Positions 1-6,393 of a stretch of DNA of 25,792 bases are shown here, piece after piece. The first letter of the stretch is position 1; each line of letters opens with the position of its first letter. The position numbers and the translations under genes are program-made. The stretch is from a virus. The stretch lies in IMG/VR virus record IMGVR_UViG_3300027821_000025, positions 1 to 25,792 of that record; one strand, 5' to 3'. The notes under the pieces were generated by a model. That model did no database searches. It was not told where the DNA came from and saw nothing but the letters and a program-made list of their open reading frames with translations.

Positions 1-60
1 CCCCACAGGCCCCAGCGGACACCAGCCCCAGCAGGCCCCCGGCCCACAGGCCCCGGCCCC
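1..60. other. C-rich edge segment, no gene called
   Basis: This lies downstream of the methyltransferase-like gene on the minus strand. It is very C-rich on the plus strand, and the 12-mer CCCACAGGCCCC occurs twice (2-13 and 43-54). One minus-strand frame reads like a short Leu/Gly/Ala stretch ending near a Cys, but no start codon supports a gene. It may be the beginning of a gene that continues outside the window. Confidence 0.3.
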
Positions 61-663
61 CTACGGCCTTTCGAGAATCACCGCGATGTATTGAACCCGT
101 GCCGGCGTCAGACCCCGAGCGCGCCACCGCCTGGCGACCCGGCCGCCCATGCGCTCGATCACCCCGTTCAGCGCGCGGCCGATCAGCTCGTCGTAGCCCT
201 CGGCGCTGAGGATGGGGGTCTTGAACGTGAGGCCCGCCGCGCGCCGCAGCGCATGAGGAATCAACCCCGTCCGGGTTTTCAGCCAGGTGCCTTCCGTCAG
301 CACGATGCCGACCCGCTCGCCGGCCTTGAGCGGCCGATGCACCCCGAGCAACGTGAGCTGGTCCCACGGGGCACCGTAGGCGTCGAAGTCGAACACGTTG
401 AACTGCGTGAGGTCGATGGCGCGAAGGACGCGCTGGTTGTCCGCGACGTAGGCGGTGCGCCCGTCCTGGTGCCAGCGGGCGTCGCACCCGACGTACCGCG
501 CGGCCTGATGCCACACGGCGTCGAACATGAGGCCGGCCCCGGCGAAGGCGTCGAACACGCGCGCCTGGTCGGCCCCGATCGCGTCGAGGATGTTCTGGCG
601 CAGCTCCACCTTCGCGCGCTTCGCGCCCTTGGCGTTATCGACCTTCGGGATGGGCAGGGCCAT
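61..663 (-). CDS. SAM-dependent methyltransferase-fold protein
   Basis: A 200-residue protein. Residues 36-44 (VFDAFAGAG) match the glycine-rich SAM-binding motif I of Rossmann-fold methyltransferases, and YVGCD ending at D61 fits the acidic motif II at the end of strand 2. The place where an amino-methyltransferase would show (D/N)PP(Y/F) instead has FDFDAYGAPW (residues 91-100), so the substrate class is unclear and catalysis is not proven. The gene follows the ParB-like gene by 3 bp and is part of the terminase-side operon. DNA methylation for protection during packaging or against host restriction is a plausible inference. The fold is fairly sure; the activity is not. Confidence 0.6.
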   Translation of the reverse strand: MALPIPKVDNAKGAKRAKVELRQNILDAIGADQARVFDAFAGAGLMFDAVWHQAARYVGCDARWHQDGRTAYVADNQRVLRAIDLTQFNVFDFDAYGAPWDQLTLLGVHRPLKAGERVGIVLTEGTWLKTRTGLIPHALRRAAGLTFKTPILSAEGYDELIGRALNGVIERMGGRVARRWRARGLTPARVQYIAVILERP

Positions 664-666
664 CGG

Positions 667-1332
667 CTACCACTCCGTTTCGGCGGCCTTGGGCTCATCG
701 CTGACCAGGCCGAGTTCGACCTCGATGCCCTCGATCTCGCCCATGACTTTCTTGAGCCGGTCGAGGGCTTCGGCCTGCGCCTTGAGCGGCCCGCGGATCG
801 CAATCCAGAACTGGTCGTTCACCCCGCTGGTGTCGAGTTCCTTGACGACCGCTTCCTTGGCGCTCTGCTCGCGCATGTGTTTCTTGAGTTCGGCCTCGTC
901 GAAGAACGGCCGCAGCGGCAGCTTGTGCAGCCGGTCGTCCATCAACTGGTCGGCGTCCCACTTCGAGAGCTCGCCCGTCCGGTTGTCGTAGATCGCCAGG
1001 GCGCGCTTGTCCTCCGGCGACAGGCCCACCCGGCGCACCGCGATCAGCGTCTTACCGTCCGTCTCGATGACGCGCACCTTCGTGATGCCGGCCTCGGCCG
1101 CGGCGTCGGCCACGCCGTTGCCCGCGAGGATCTCGTTGTCCTCGTCGATGACGATTGAGCGGGCGGCGCCGACGTGCTCGATGGACTCGAGCAGCATCTT
1201 CGCCCCCCGCGGCGTGTGCTTCCGGCGATTCGTCAGGTCTTGCTTGAGGTCCGTGATTTCGAGCGCGGCGTCCGTGGGCGGGGTCGCCAGCGGCGTGCCG
1301 TTGGGCGGCTTCGGGGGCGGTCGTTTCGCCAT
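667..1332 (-). CDS. ParB/Srx-domain (ParB-like nuclease fold) protein
   Basis: A 221-residue protein. After a proline-rich start, residues 34-75 carry the ParB N-terminal pattern: NRRKHT, a helix with LLESIEHVGAARSIVID, then ILAGNG, which corresponds to the usual hGHxRhxA motif but lacks its His and Arg. DNRTGELSKWD (116-126) is the segment that usually follows in phage ParB-like proteins. The C-terminal third is charged and helical (about 140-200). An AGGAG-type ribosome site lies 6 bp before the ATG. Phage ParB-fold proteins next to methyltransferases and terminases are often annotated as ParB-like nucleases or modification accessory proteins. There is no ParA, so plasmid-type partition is unlikely. 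Confidence 0.75.
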   Translation of the reverse strand: MAKRPPPKPPNGTPLATPPTDAALEITDLKQDLTNRRKHTPRGAKMLLESIEHVGAARSIVIDEDNEILAGNGVADAAAEAGITKVRVIETDGKTLIAVRRVGLSPEDKRALAIYDNRTGELSKWDADQLMDDRLHKLPLRPFFDEAELKKHMREQSAKEAVVKELDTSGVNDQFWIAIRGPLKAQAEALDRLKKVMGEIEGIEVELGLVSDEPKAAETEW

Positions 1333-1342
1333 GTGGATCTCC

Positions 1343-1834
1343 TCACTGGATGGACGTCGGCGGGGTGTCGAACTCGTTGAACGGGTCGTTCGCGGCCGGG
1401 TCGTTGGCCGCCGTCACGCGGGACCGACTCGACGGGGTCAGGCCGAGCTCCGGCCAGAGCTTGATGCACGACTGCAGCGCCCGGGTCGCAATCGACAAGT
1501 AGGGGTTCGGGATGGGGTAGCCACTCGGCGCGAGCGCGATCAGGCCGCGGGCGGCGACCCGTGCCGTCGCCTCCAGGTAGCGCGACCACTCGAGACAGAG
1601 CGCGATCAGCGCGCTACGGTCGGCGCTGCTGATCTGCCGGGCGCGACGCAGCTTCGGGGCCTGGTGCAACCACTCGGCCCGCGCCATGTCGTTCCCGTCC
1701 AGCTCCGGCGGCGGCGTATCGAAGTCCGTGTCGGTCAACGGCGGCAGCTGCGGCTCGTCCTTGTTGAGGCGTCGCTTGCCGGGGTTCCCCTCGAGGATCT
1801 TCTGCGCCGTCGATTTCGGCTTCCGTCCTCGCAC
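1343..1834 (-). CDS. terS: Phage terminase small subunit (P27 family)
   Basis: A 163-residue protein beginning RGRKPKSTAQKILEGNPGKR, the typical P27/HK97 small terminase N-terminus, followed by a proline-rich linker with ELPP-like residues and a helical oligomerisation region (about 50-135) ending in LGLTPSSRSRV, also characteristic of the family. It binds the packaging site and hands DNA to the large terminase. The start is GTG at 1834 with GAGGACGAG upstream; no ATG is available further up in frame. The HNH gene lies 12 bp upstream, as in HK97-like cos phages. The large subunit is not in the window and is expected beyond the left edge. Confidence 0.88.
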   Translation of the reverse strand: MRGRKPKSTAQKILEGNPGKRRLNKDEPQLPPLTDTDFDTPPPELDGNDMARAEWLHQAPKLRRARQISSADRSALIALCLEWSRYLEATARVAARGLIALAPSGYPIPNPYLSIATRALQSCIKLWPELGLTPSSRSRVTAANDPAANDPFNEFDTPPTSIQ

Positions 1835-1846
1835 GATGTCTCGTCC

Positions 1847-2206
1847 TCAGCGTGGCCCGCGACGGGCCGACTTCAGGGTGTTGCAGCTCGTACACAACGA
1901 TTGGCTGTTCGCCGGCGACCGATGCGCGCCGCCGTCGGCGAGCGCGACGATGTGGTCGGTGACGCTGGCGCGAACCTGTCGACCAGACCGAACGCACGCG
2001 GAGTCGTCGCGGTGAAACCGGCCATCAGCCCGTTGCCCGCAAAACGGGAAGCGGCGAAGCCAGTCGCGCGAAAACCGATCCCACGCCGTGTCGTAGCCGC
2101 GTTGCCGCGCCGTGCCACGGGCGGCGTCGCGGGCGAGCGCACACTTTGGACACGGCCCGCGAAAGATGCCGTGGCCGCGCGCACAAGGCCGACGCCCGGT
2201 CTGCAT
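1847..2206 (-). CDS. HNH endonuclease, terminase-associated
   Basis: A 119-residue protein. Its N-terminus has CARGH and CPKC pairs (residues 8-22) that could bind zinc. RQRGYDTAWDRFSRDWLRRF (35-54) is the conserved helix of phage HNH proteins beside terminases. The nuclease core follows: VTDHIVALADGG (D84, H85), N100 in PANSQSLC, and CTSCNTLK (C105, C108, K112). The third signature residue is Asn109 instead of His, an HNN variant that is common in this group. In HK97-like phages such proteins work with the terminase for specific cleavage at cos. The position directly before terS supports this role. Confidence 0.87.
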   Translation of the reverse strand: MQTGRRPCARGHGIFRGPCPKCALARDAARGTARQRGYDTAWDRFSRDWLRRFPFCGQRADGRFHRDDSACVRSGRQVRASVTDHIVALADGGAHRSPANSQSLCTSCNTLKSARRGPR

Positions 2207-2207
2207 G

Positions 2208-2618
2208 TCACGAGATGACGACGCCCCAGGGCTGGCAGGACACGATCGCGCCGGCCCGCATCAGGACGTCCTCGCCATCCCGCTCCGGCGCGTAGGCCCA
2301 GCACGCCACCAGCATGGCGACGATGCACCCGAACTGAAAGTTGCTCAGGCCCAGCGGCGCGAGTTCGGCGAGGACGTCACCGAAGGCCAAGGTCGCCACG
2401 TCGCCCACCCCTCGTCGCCGGGCGTGCATCGCGGTTTCCATCGCGTCGGCCCAGCGTTCCGCGATAATCGGGACCACCGCGCGCGCGAGTGCCCGGCGAT
2501 CGGCGGCAGGGGCCGTAGACGCCCAGGTGGCCCACCCAGCCGAGTCGGCCGGGCACCCGCGCGGGAGCGGGTTCTCATCGACGACCGTCGCCCACACGAA
2601 CGGATCTCGGAGCTGCAT
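2208..2618 (-). CDS. Hypothetical protein (136 aa), early operon
   Basis: Not recognised. The chosen ATG (2618) gives MQLRDPFVWATVVDENPLPR, then an alanine-rich helical region with ADRRALARAVVPIIAERWAD and a hydrophobic C-terminus (FGCIVAMLVACWAYAP). The frame stays open upstream to a TTG at 2777. That longer version would add 53 residues containing three 8-residue repeats of the type HGTPPLDW, encoded by the 24-bp DNA repeats, and would overlap the upstream gene by 71 bp. Neither start has a clear Shine-Dalgarno sequence. It is separated from the HNH gene by 1 bp, so it may belong to the packaging group, but no function can be stated. Confidence 0.55.
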   Translation of the reverse strand: MQLRDPFVWATVVDENPLPRGCPADSAGWATWASTAPAADRRALARAVVPIIAERWADAMETAMHARRRGVGDVATLAFGDVLAELAPLGLSNFQFGCIVAMLVACWAYAPERDGEDVLMRAGAIVSCQPWGVVIS

Positions 2619-2627
2619 CGTCACACC

Positions 2628-2699
2628 ATGCCAGCGCAGCGCAGCCGTGCCGTGCCAGTCCAGCGGCGGCGTGCCGTGCTGGCCCAGCGGCGGCGTGCC
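2628..2699 (-). repeat. Three tandem 24-bp repeats (plus a partial copy)
   Basis: On the minus strand three head-to-tail 24-bp units occupy 2676-2699, 2652-2675 and 2628-2651. The first two share GGCACGCCGCCGCTGG exactly and the third is diverged (GGCACGGCTGCGCTGCGC). A further GGCACGCCGCG lies at 2725-2735. The units sit immediately upstream of the ATG at 2618, or inside the coding region if the TTG at 2777 is used. The period is a multiple of three, so both readings are possible. Confidence 0.8.
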
Positions 2700-2706
2700 G
2701 TCCCCC

Positions 2707-2913
2707 TCAAGCCTTCGTCCAAAACGCGGCGTGCCCGCGGCGTTCAATCCACACGAGCGCGCCGCCCCGTCGCTCAAATCGCGCCCGGATGAGCGCCTCC
2801 TCCAGAGTGAACGCCCGATACGCGACGACCACGCGGCGACCCGTCCCGATGCCGCCGGCCATCGGGCCGTAGCGCCGCACGAGCATCAGGTTGGTGACGT
2901 GCCGATAGGCCAT
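2707..2913 (-). CDS. Hypothetical protein (68 aa)
   Basis: A small basic protein starting MAYRHVTNLMLVRRYGPMAG. It has two predicted strands (RRVVVAYRAF) and a basic tail (RARFERRGGALVWIERRG). The ATG start is 6 bp after the stop of the upstream small gene. No known domain is visible. Its high Arg content and position in the early operon are compatible with a nucleic-acid-binding or host-modulating small protein, but that is only a guess. Confidence 0.55.
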   Translation of the reverse strand: MAYRHVTNLMLVRRYGPMAGGIGTGRRVVVAYRAFTLEEALIRARFERRGGALVWIERRGHAAFWTKA

Positions 2914-2919
2914 GTCTCG

Positions 2920-3099
2920 TCACCGTTTTTGCGGCGTGGTGTCCGCCTCGGCGGCTTCGACCAGGACCTCGCCGCAATCGTCGCAGCGAATCGACACCGT
3001 CTCGAGGGTCACGTTCCCCGCCGCGTTCGAGTAGCGCACGCACCGCAGCGTGTGGCCGACATGCCGGCGCAACGTCTTCCAGAGGTCGTTCTTCGTCAC
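2920..3099 (-). CDS. Small Cys-pair protein (59 aa)
   Basis: A GTG start at 3099 overlaps the stop of the preceding gene as GTGA, and GAGGGG just upstream can serve as ribosome site. This start gives MTKNDLWKTLRRHVGHTLRC. The centre has IRCDDCGEVL, a CxxC pair, with C20 and H13/H16 as possible further zinc ligands, so a small zinc ribbon is possible. The upstream extension in the same frame runs inside the previous gene and was discarded. Function unknown. Confidence 0.5.
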   Translation of the reverse strand: MTKNDLWKTLRRHVGHTLRCVRYSNAAGNVTLETVSIRCDDCGEVLVEAAEADTTPQKR

Positions 3100-3329
3100 G
3101 TCCCCTCGTTCTTGTCGGCGGCCGCTTTCGCGCGATCCTGCTTGCGGATGATCTCGCAGAGCAGCGCGCAGGCCTCGGGATACGGCTTCGAGAGGAGCGT
3201 CCACGTAATGCCGTCCGTCACTTCGACCGGCGCGAGCTCGGGCGCGTGCTCGAGAAACTCGCGGACCTCTTGAATCCGGCGCGAATCGCGCCGCGCCGCG
3301 CGCGAGAGGAACGGCAGGAGGTCAGCCAC
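3096..3329 (-). CDS. Hypothetical protein (77 aa)
   Basis: A GTG start directly follows the TGA of the upstream membrane-protein gene (TGAGTG), with AGGAGG-like bases inside that gene's end. The protein is helical and charged: RAARRDSRRIQEVREFLEH, then a short strand region (VTDGITWTLLSKPY) and a Lys/Arg-rich tail. No membrane segments, no motif recognised. It is translationally coupled on both sides, which supports its reality. Confidence 0.55.
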   Translation of the reverse strand: MADLLPFLSRAARRDSRRIQEVREFLEHAPELAPVEVTDGITWTLLSKPYPEACALLCEIIRKQDRAKAAADKNEGT

Positions 3330-3866
3330 TCAGAAGCGCACCCGCGCCGTGAACGAGTGGGGACTGACCTGGGTGATCTGCACCGTCTGCCCGCCGATGA
3401 CCATGAGCAGGCCGCCGCCGACCGCGAGCGTGCTGCCGAGAATCAGCAGCCCCGTGTTCGGCTTGCAATCGGCGACCGGCAGGCGCGTCACCGTCGGGTC
3501 CGTCCCGCACGGCGCGATGTCCCGGTTGAGGCGCGTGTTCACGTCCTCATGCGTGAGGTCGGAGTCCTTCGCCCACGTGACCGCCGCGATGTCGACAATC
3601 GCGCCCGTCGCCACCAACGTCGCGCCGGACCAGAACATCGCCGGCGACCGCATCCCGGTCGAGTAGGTCGTGGTGCGCGGATACTGCGCGGCCTTCGCGG
3701 CCGCCGCGGTGACGCTGCGTGCGATGGGGCCTTGGGCGCTGGCCGGGACCGTGAGCGCCTGCACCAGCGCCACCGTCCAGACCAGGCGCCGGATTCTCGT
3801 GCCCGTCACCAGGCCCCAGGGCCCGCGGCCCGTGCCCGTCCTGCCCGCGCGGGATTTTTCCGTCAT
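3330..3866 (-). CDS. Secreted/membrane protein with two TM segments (178 aa)
   Basis: The N-terminus has a long basic region followed by LVWTVALVQALTVPASAQ (28-45), a signal peptide with an ASA cleavage site. Two further hydrophobic segments lie at about 76-98 (FWSGATLVATGAIVDIAAVTWA) and 138-158 (LLILGSTLAVGGGLLMVIGG). Between them is a segment with two Cys residues (C120, C134) that could form a disulfide outside the cytoplasm. The ATG overlaps the stop of the lipoprotein gene (ATGA), so the two are probably made together. A role at the host envelope, such as superinfection exclusion or lysis, is possible but unproven. Confidence 0.65.
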   Translation of the reverse strand: MTEKSRAGRTGTGRGPWGLVTGTRIRRLVWTVALVQALTVPASAQGPIARSVTAAAAKAAQYPRTTTYSTGMRSPAMFWSGATLVATGAIVDIAAVTWAKDSDLTHEDVNTRLNRDIAPCGTDPTVTRLPVADCKPNTGLLILGSTLAVGGGLLMVIGGQTVQITQVSPHSFTARVRF

Positions 3867-4267
3867 GGCACTTCTCCGCTCGCTGACACCGAGATGGTGA
3901 AGCCGCTGCCCCGCGCCTCACGGAACAGCACGCCGTTGACGAAGATCTGCACGTCGATGGTGCCGTTGGTGAAGTTGGTGATCGGCGTCTCGGCCGCGAG
4001 GAACAGGAACGGGTGGAGGTCGGCGCTCGTGTAGCTGATGGTCCACGGGAGATCCGTCTTGACTTCGGTCGTCCCCTGCGTGGCCGTGAAGAACGTGATT
4101 TGCGTGTTCGGGATGTCGCCCGTCACGCGGTAGTCGATCCGCAGCGTGGCCGGCGGGGGCGGCGTCGGCGCGGTCGGGTTCAACGGGTCACGCTGCCCGC
4201 TCGCCTCGTTGCTGCAAGCCGCGGCGACCACGAGGACCAGGGCGAGCGGCAGATAACGAGCGGGCAT
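3863..4267 (-). CDS. Phage-encoded lipoprotein, MmpS-like beta domain
   Basis: A 134-residue protein. The ATG at 4267 gives a short signal peptide, ARYLPLALVLVVAAAC, with a lipobox ending at C18, then a Pro/Thr linker (27-40) and a beta-rich domain. The pattern IDYRVTGDIPNTQITFF, DLPWTISYT, IDVQIFVNGVLF resembles the small immunoglobulin-like fold of mycobacterial MmpS-type proteins; this is pattern recognition, not a search result. A lipid anchor places it on the cell surface. Lipoproteins from the early region of temperate phages are often expressed in lysogens and block superinfection. A longer start at 4315 lacks a sensible signal sequence. Confidence 0.7.
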   Translation of the reverse strand: MPARYLPLALVLVVAAACSNEASGQRDPLNPTAPTPPPPATLRIDYRVTGDIPNTQITFFTATQGTTEVKTDLPWTISYTSADLHPFLFLAAETPITNFTNGTIDVQIFVNGVLFREARGSGFTISVSASGEVP

Positions 4268-4280
4268 ACGGAACTCCGTT

Positions 4281-4823
4281 CTACAACGGGTTGATGACGG
4301 GCGCGTTCGGGTCAACCGGCGGCTTCTCGCCTTCAGGCGGCAGCGCCGACTTCGGGATGATCACGTAGCCCACGCCAGGCACGAAGACCGCCACGAGCTC
4401 GATGGGCACGCCCACGGCCGGCGGCACCGGGAAGATGGGGCCGGTCGGTGGCGGCTGGGTCGGAGGCGTCGTGCCTGACGGCGGCAGCGTGTTGTCGGGA
4501 CGCGGCTGCCAGCCCCCCGCCCACGGCGGCAGCTGAATCGGGTTGGTCGGGAAGCCCGGCCCGGTGGACGGATACGGCGGCTGTCCACCACCGGGTCCGA
4601 AGGGCGGCAGTCCCTGATCGGGATGCGGCTGCCACCCGCCAGCCCACGGAGGCAGCTGGATGGGATTCGTGGGGAAGCCCGGCCCCGTCGACGGATACGG
4701 AGGCTGACCGCTCCCAGGCCCGCCAGGTCCGCCGGCCCACGGTGGTTTCGGCTGCGGCTGCGGCAGCGTGTTGTCGGGGTACGGCGCGTCGAGGAACGTG
4801 ATGAGCGCGAGTCGTGAGTTCAT
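4281..4823 (-). CDS. Pro/Gly-rich repeat protein (180 aa)
   Basis: A low-complexity protein built of short phrases such as YPDNTLP, PPWAGGWQP, HPDQGLPP and PPYPSTGPGF. Two copies of a 41-residue unit are arranged in tandem (about residues 38-119), followed by a Thr/Pro linker and a more ordered C-terminus: PIELVAVFVPGVGYVIIPKS (about 140-160). A strong AAGGAG ribosome site lies 10 bp before the ATG. Similar PDNTLP/PDQGLPP-type proteins are seen in environmental phages, always without a known function. It is clearly translated sequence, since the repeats differ mostly at third codon positions. Confidence 0.7.
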   Translation of the reverse strand: MNSRLALITFLDAPYPDNTLPQPQPKPPWAGGPGGPGSGQPPYPSTGPGFPTNPIQLPPWAGGWQPHPDQGLPPFGPGGGQPPYPSTGPGFPTNPIQLPPWAGGWQPRPDNTLPPSGTTPPTQPPPTGPIFPVPPAVGVPIELVAVFVPGVGYVIIPKSALPPEGEKPPVDPNAPVINPL

Positions 4824-4851
4824 GTCGGTTCGTCTCCTTGGGTGCGGTCGG

Positions 4852-5280
4852 TTACATCTCGATGATGGGGAGGCCGTAGAGCGCCTCGAACAATTTCTTG
4901 CGGAGCTGATAGGCCTCCGTCTTCGTCGCCCGTGACTTCGCGTCGATCACCTCGAGCTCGCCGTCACGCACGCAGGTGAAGTCGGCCGTGTAGCGCCCGA
5001 CGACGATGGGCAACCCGTCCTTCTTCGCGGGGACGATCAGCGGAAACACCCGCTGTCGTTGGAGGTGATGAATCCGCCCGACCGCCAGTTCGGCAGCGAG
5101 CTCCTGGTAGACCGTCGCCTCGTGCTTCGAGTCGAACTTCAGGCCATCGACGGTGGTCTTGGTCGCGTGGAACTTGTTCGGCTTCGGCCCGAACGCGCCG
5201 ACGGGCGTGCCCATCGACGTGGCGCCGATCTTCGCCAGGTGCTCGCTCCACTGGTCGCGGTCGTGTTGTTGGGCCTTCAT
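4852..5280 (-). CDS. DUF1064-like PD-(D/E)XK nuclease
   Basis: A 142-residue protein. FDSKHEATVYQEL (residues 49-61, E54) is the hallmark N-terminal helix of DUF1064 phage proteins. It is followed by LQRQRVFPLIVP, YTADF (D100) and LEVIDAKS (D113-x-K115), which together give the E...D...DxK arrangement of the PD-(D/E)XK nuclease fold. Members are usually annotated as endonuclease or resolvase-like proteins in replication/recombination modules. The ATG overlaps the stop of a 25-residue membrane peptide (ATGA). Its location in the early operon supports a role in phage DNA metabolism, such as branch resolution before packaging. Confidence 0.78.
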   Translation of the reverse strand: MKAQQHDRDQWSEHLAKIGATSMGTPVGAFGPKPNKFHATKTTVDGLKFDSKHEATVYQELAAELAVGRIHHLQRQRVFPLIVPAKKDGLPIVVGRYTADFTCVRDGELEVIDAKSRATKTEAYQLRKKLFEALYGLPIIEM

Positions 5281-5354
5281 GCGTTGTTCTTCCCCACCCA
5301 GTAGCCGAGGAGCAGCCCGACCACCACGATGATCACGAGCGCAAGGATTTTCAT
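5277..5354 (-). CDS. Tiny single-span membrane peptide (25 aa)
   Basis: A very short reading frame, MKILALVIIVVVGLLLGYWV plus GKNNA. It begins inside the stop of the upstream gene (ATGA at 5351-5354) and ends inside the start of the nuclease gene (ATGA at 5277-5280). This perfect coupling on both sides and the all-hydrophobic transmembrane stretch after MK make it a believable micro-gene. It could be a holin-like, antiholin or signal-sensing peptide; function unknown. Confidence 0.55.
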   Translation of the reverse strand: MKILALVIIVVVGLLLGYWVGKNNA

Positions 5355-5566
5355 GGCGTGGCGTCCTCGGTGTGGAACAACACGGCGTCTTCCGCCTCGA
5401 GCGTCTTATCAATCACGTAGGTCAGCACGCGACGGCGGGCGCGGTCGGTTGGCAGCGCGAGCAGCTCGCCCATGATCAACACGAGCGCGCGGACGGTCGG
5501 GTCCGCCATCGCGCGTTGCAGCGCCGCGGCTTCCCGACGATTGAGGACTTCGACAGGGGTCTTCAT
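5351..5566 (-). CDS. Hypothetical helical protein (71 aa)
   Basis: The ATG at 5566 overlaps the stop of the preceding membrane-protein gene (ATGA) and gives MKTPVEVLNRREAAALQRAM, then helices with ALVLIMGELLALPTDRARRR and a terminal acidic region. The upstream part of the same frame (up to 5671) lies inside the previous genes and was excluded. No known domain is visible. It looks like a small soluble helical-bundle protein. Confidence 0.55.
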   Translation of the reverse strand: MKTPVEVLNRREAAALQRAMADPTVRALVLIMGELLALPTDRARRRVLTYVIDKTLEAEDAVLFHTEDATP

Positions 5567-5691
5567 CGCCACACCCACCAGACGAACATCACCAGCGCGA
5601 TCGTCACGCACGCCCCGACGAAGATCCGCGTGGCGTTCCAAACCATGAAGATGAGTCCCCACCCGAGCCAATCACTCAGCGACCGCGGCAT
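5563..5691 (-). CDS. Small membrane protein (42 aa)
   Basis: Starting at the ATG at 5691 gives MPRSLSDWLGWGLIFMVWNA followed by TRIFVGACVTIALVMFVWWV, so almost the whole protein is one or two hydrophobic, Trp-rich membrane segments. It overlaps the 3' end of the zinc-finger gene by 20 bp and its stop overlaps the next start (ATGA). The long upstream open frame is an Arg/Ser-rich shadow of the zinc-finger gene. Possible holin or membrane-stress peptide; unproven. Confidence 0.5.
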   Translation of the reverse strand: MPRSLSDWLGWGLIFMVWNATRIFVGACVTIALVMFVWWVWR

Positions 5692-6085
5692 GGACGACCT
5701 CCGGGTGCTGCGTTCGCATGTGCGCCGCGAGCTGCTTGAACGTGCGCTGGCAGTGCGGGCAGACGCCGCACGCGACGCGCTTCTCAAGGCGCTGCGCCTT
5801 GGCCTCGGCCTTACCGCGGCGAATCTCGGCCGACCGCTGCCGCGACTTCGCCCAGGACGCTTCGGACTTCTCGCGCGCGAGCTGCTGCTCGAGCTCCGCA
5901 ATCCGCTTCTCGTCCGGGGTCGGCCCGCTGAACACGCGGCCGTGCCCGTTCGGACACGAGAACCCTTCATGGGTTTTGCGATGCTCCGCGAGCCACCAGG
6001 CCGGCACCGCGAACTCGATCCCGCACTTGCCGCAGACGAGCGTTTCGAGGTCCTGCCGATAGGCCGGTTGCACGACGCCCATCAT
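5672..6085 (-). CDS. Two-zinc-finger coiled-coil protein
   Basis: A 137-residue protein. The ATG at 6085 overlaps the upstream stop (ATGA); a second ATG follows at once. The N-terminal finger has C18-x2-C21 with H35-x3-H39, and an extra C44/H48 pair. A Lys/Glu/Arg-rich coiled coil spans about 57-103 (KRIAELEQQLAREKSEASWA and onward). The C-terminal finger is a classic C2H2: CPHCQRTFKQLAAHMRTQH (C109, C112, H122, H127). DNA or RNA binding is likely; a regulatory or replication-accessory role is inferred from the early operon. Confidence 0.68.
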   Translation of the reverse strand: MMGVVQPAYRQDLETLVCGKCGIEFAVPAWWLAEHRKTHEGFSCPNGHGRVFSGPTPDEKRIAELEQQLAREKSEASWAKSRQRSAEIRRGKAEAKAQRLEKRVACGVCPHCQRTFKQLAAHMRTQHPEVVHAAVAE

Positions 6086-6393
6086 TCGCCTCCCGCGCGC
6101 ACCATCTCGTCGAGCATCGCGCGCGCCCGGGCGCGTTCCTCGGCAGACCGCGGCGCGTGCGGCCCGAGCGCGGCATGAGCCCGCGCCACGGCCTGTTCGA
6201 GCCGCGCGTCCTCCGGGTCGGGCGGTGATGGATTGCGAGGCCCGTAACCCTCCACTAACTCGGCGACGTCGGCGATGCCGCACGCGATGATGATCGCGAC
6301 GGGATCGAACTCGGCGCAGAGCGCCTCGAAGCCACGATCGCCGACCCATTGCCGGGCGTGGTCGAGGTCCTCCTGGTCGTAGGCTGCCATCAC
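6082..6393 (-). CDS. Hypothetical protein (103 aa)
   Basis: An acidic N-terminus, MMAAYDQEDLDHARQWVGDR, a hydrophobic stretch with PVAIIIACGIADVAELVEGY, and a helical, Arg/Glu-rich C-terminus. Start and stop both overlap neighbouring genes by 4 bp (ATGA), which supports coupled translation after the replication-like gene. No recognised motif. Position suggests an accessory role next to replication, which is only an inference. Confidence 0.55.
   Translation of the reverse strand: MMAAYDQEDLDHARQWVGDRGFEALCAEFDPVAIIIACGIADVAELVEGYGPRNPSPPDPEDARLEQAVARAHAALGPHAPRSAEERARARAMLDEMVRAGGE

Noticed and set aside
91-1158. 355-codon plus-strand frame opposite the ParB-like and methyltransferase-like genes
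   Set aside because: Shadow composition; both minus-strand genes have recognisable motifs.
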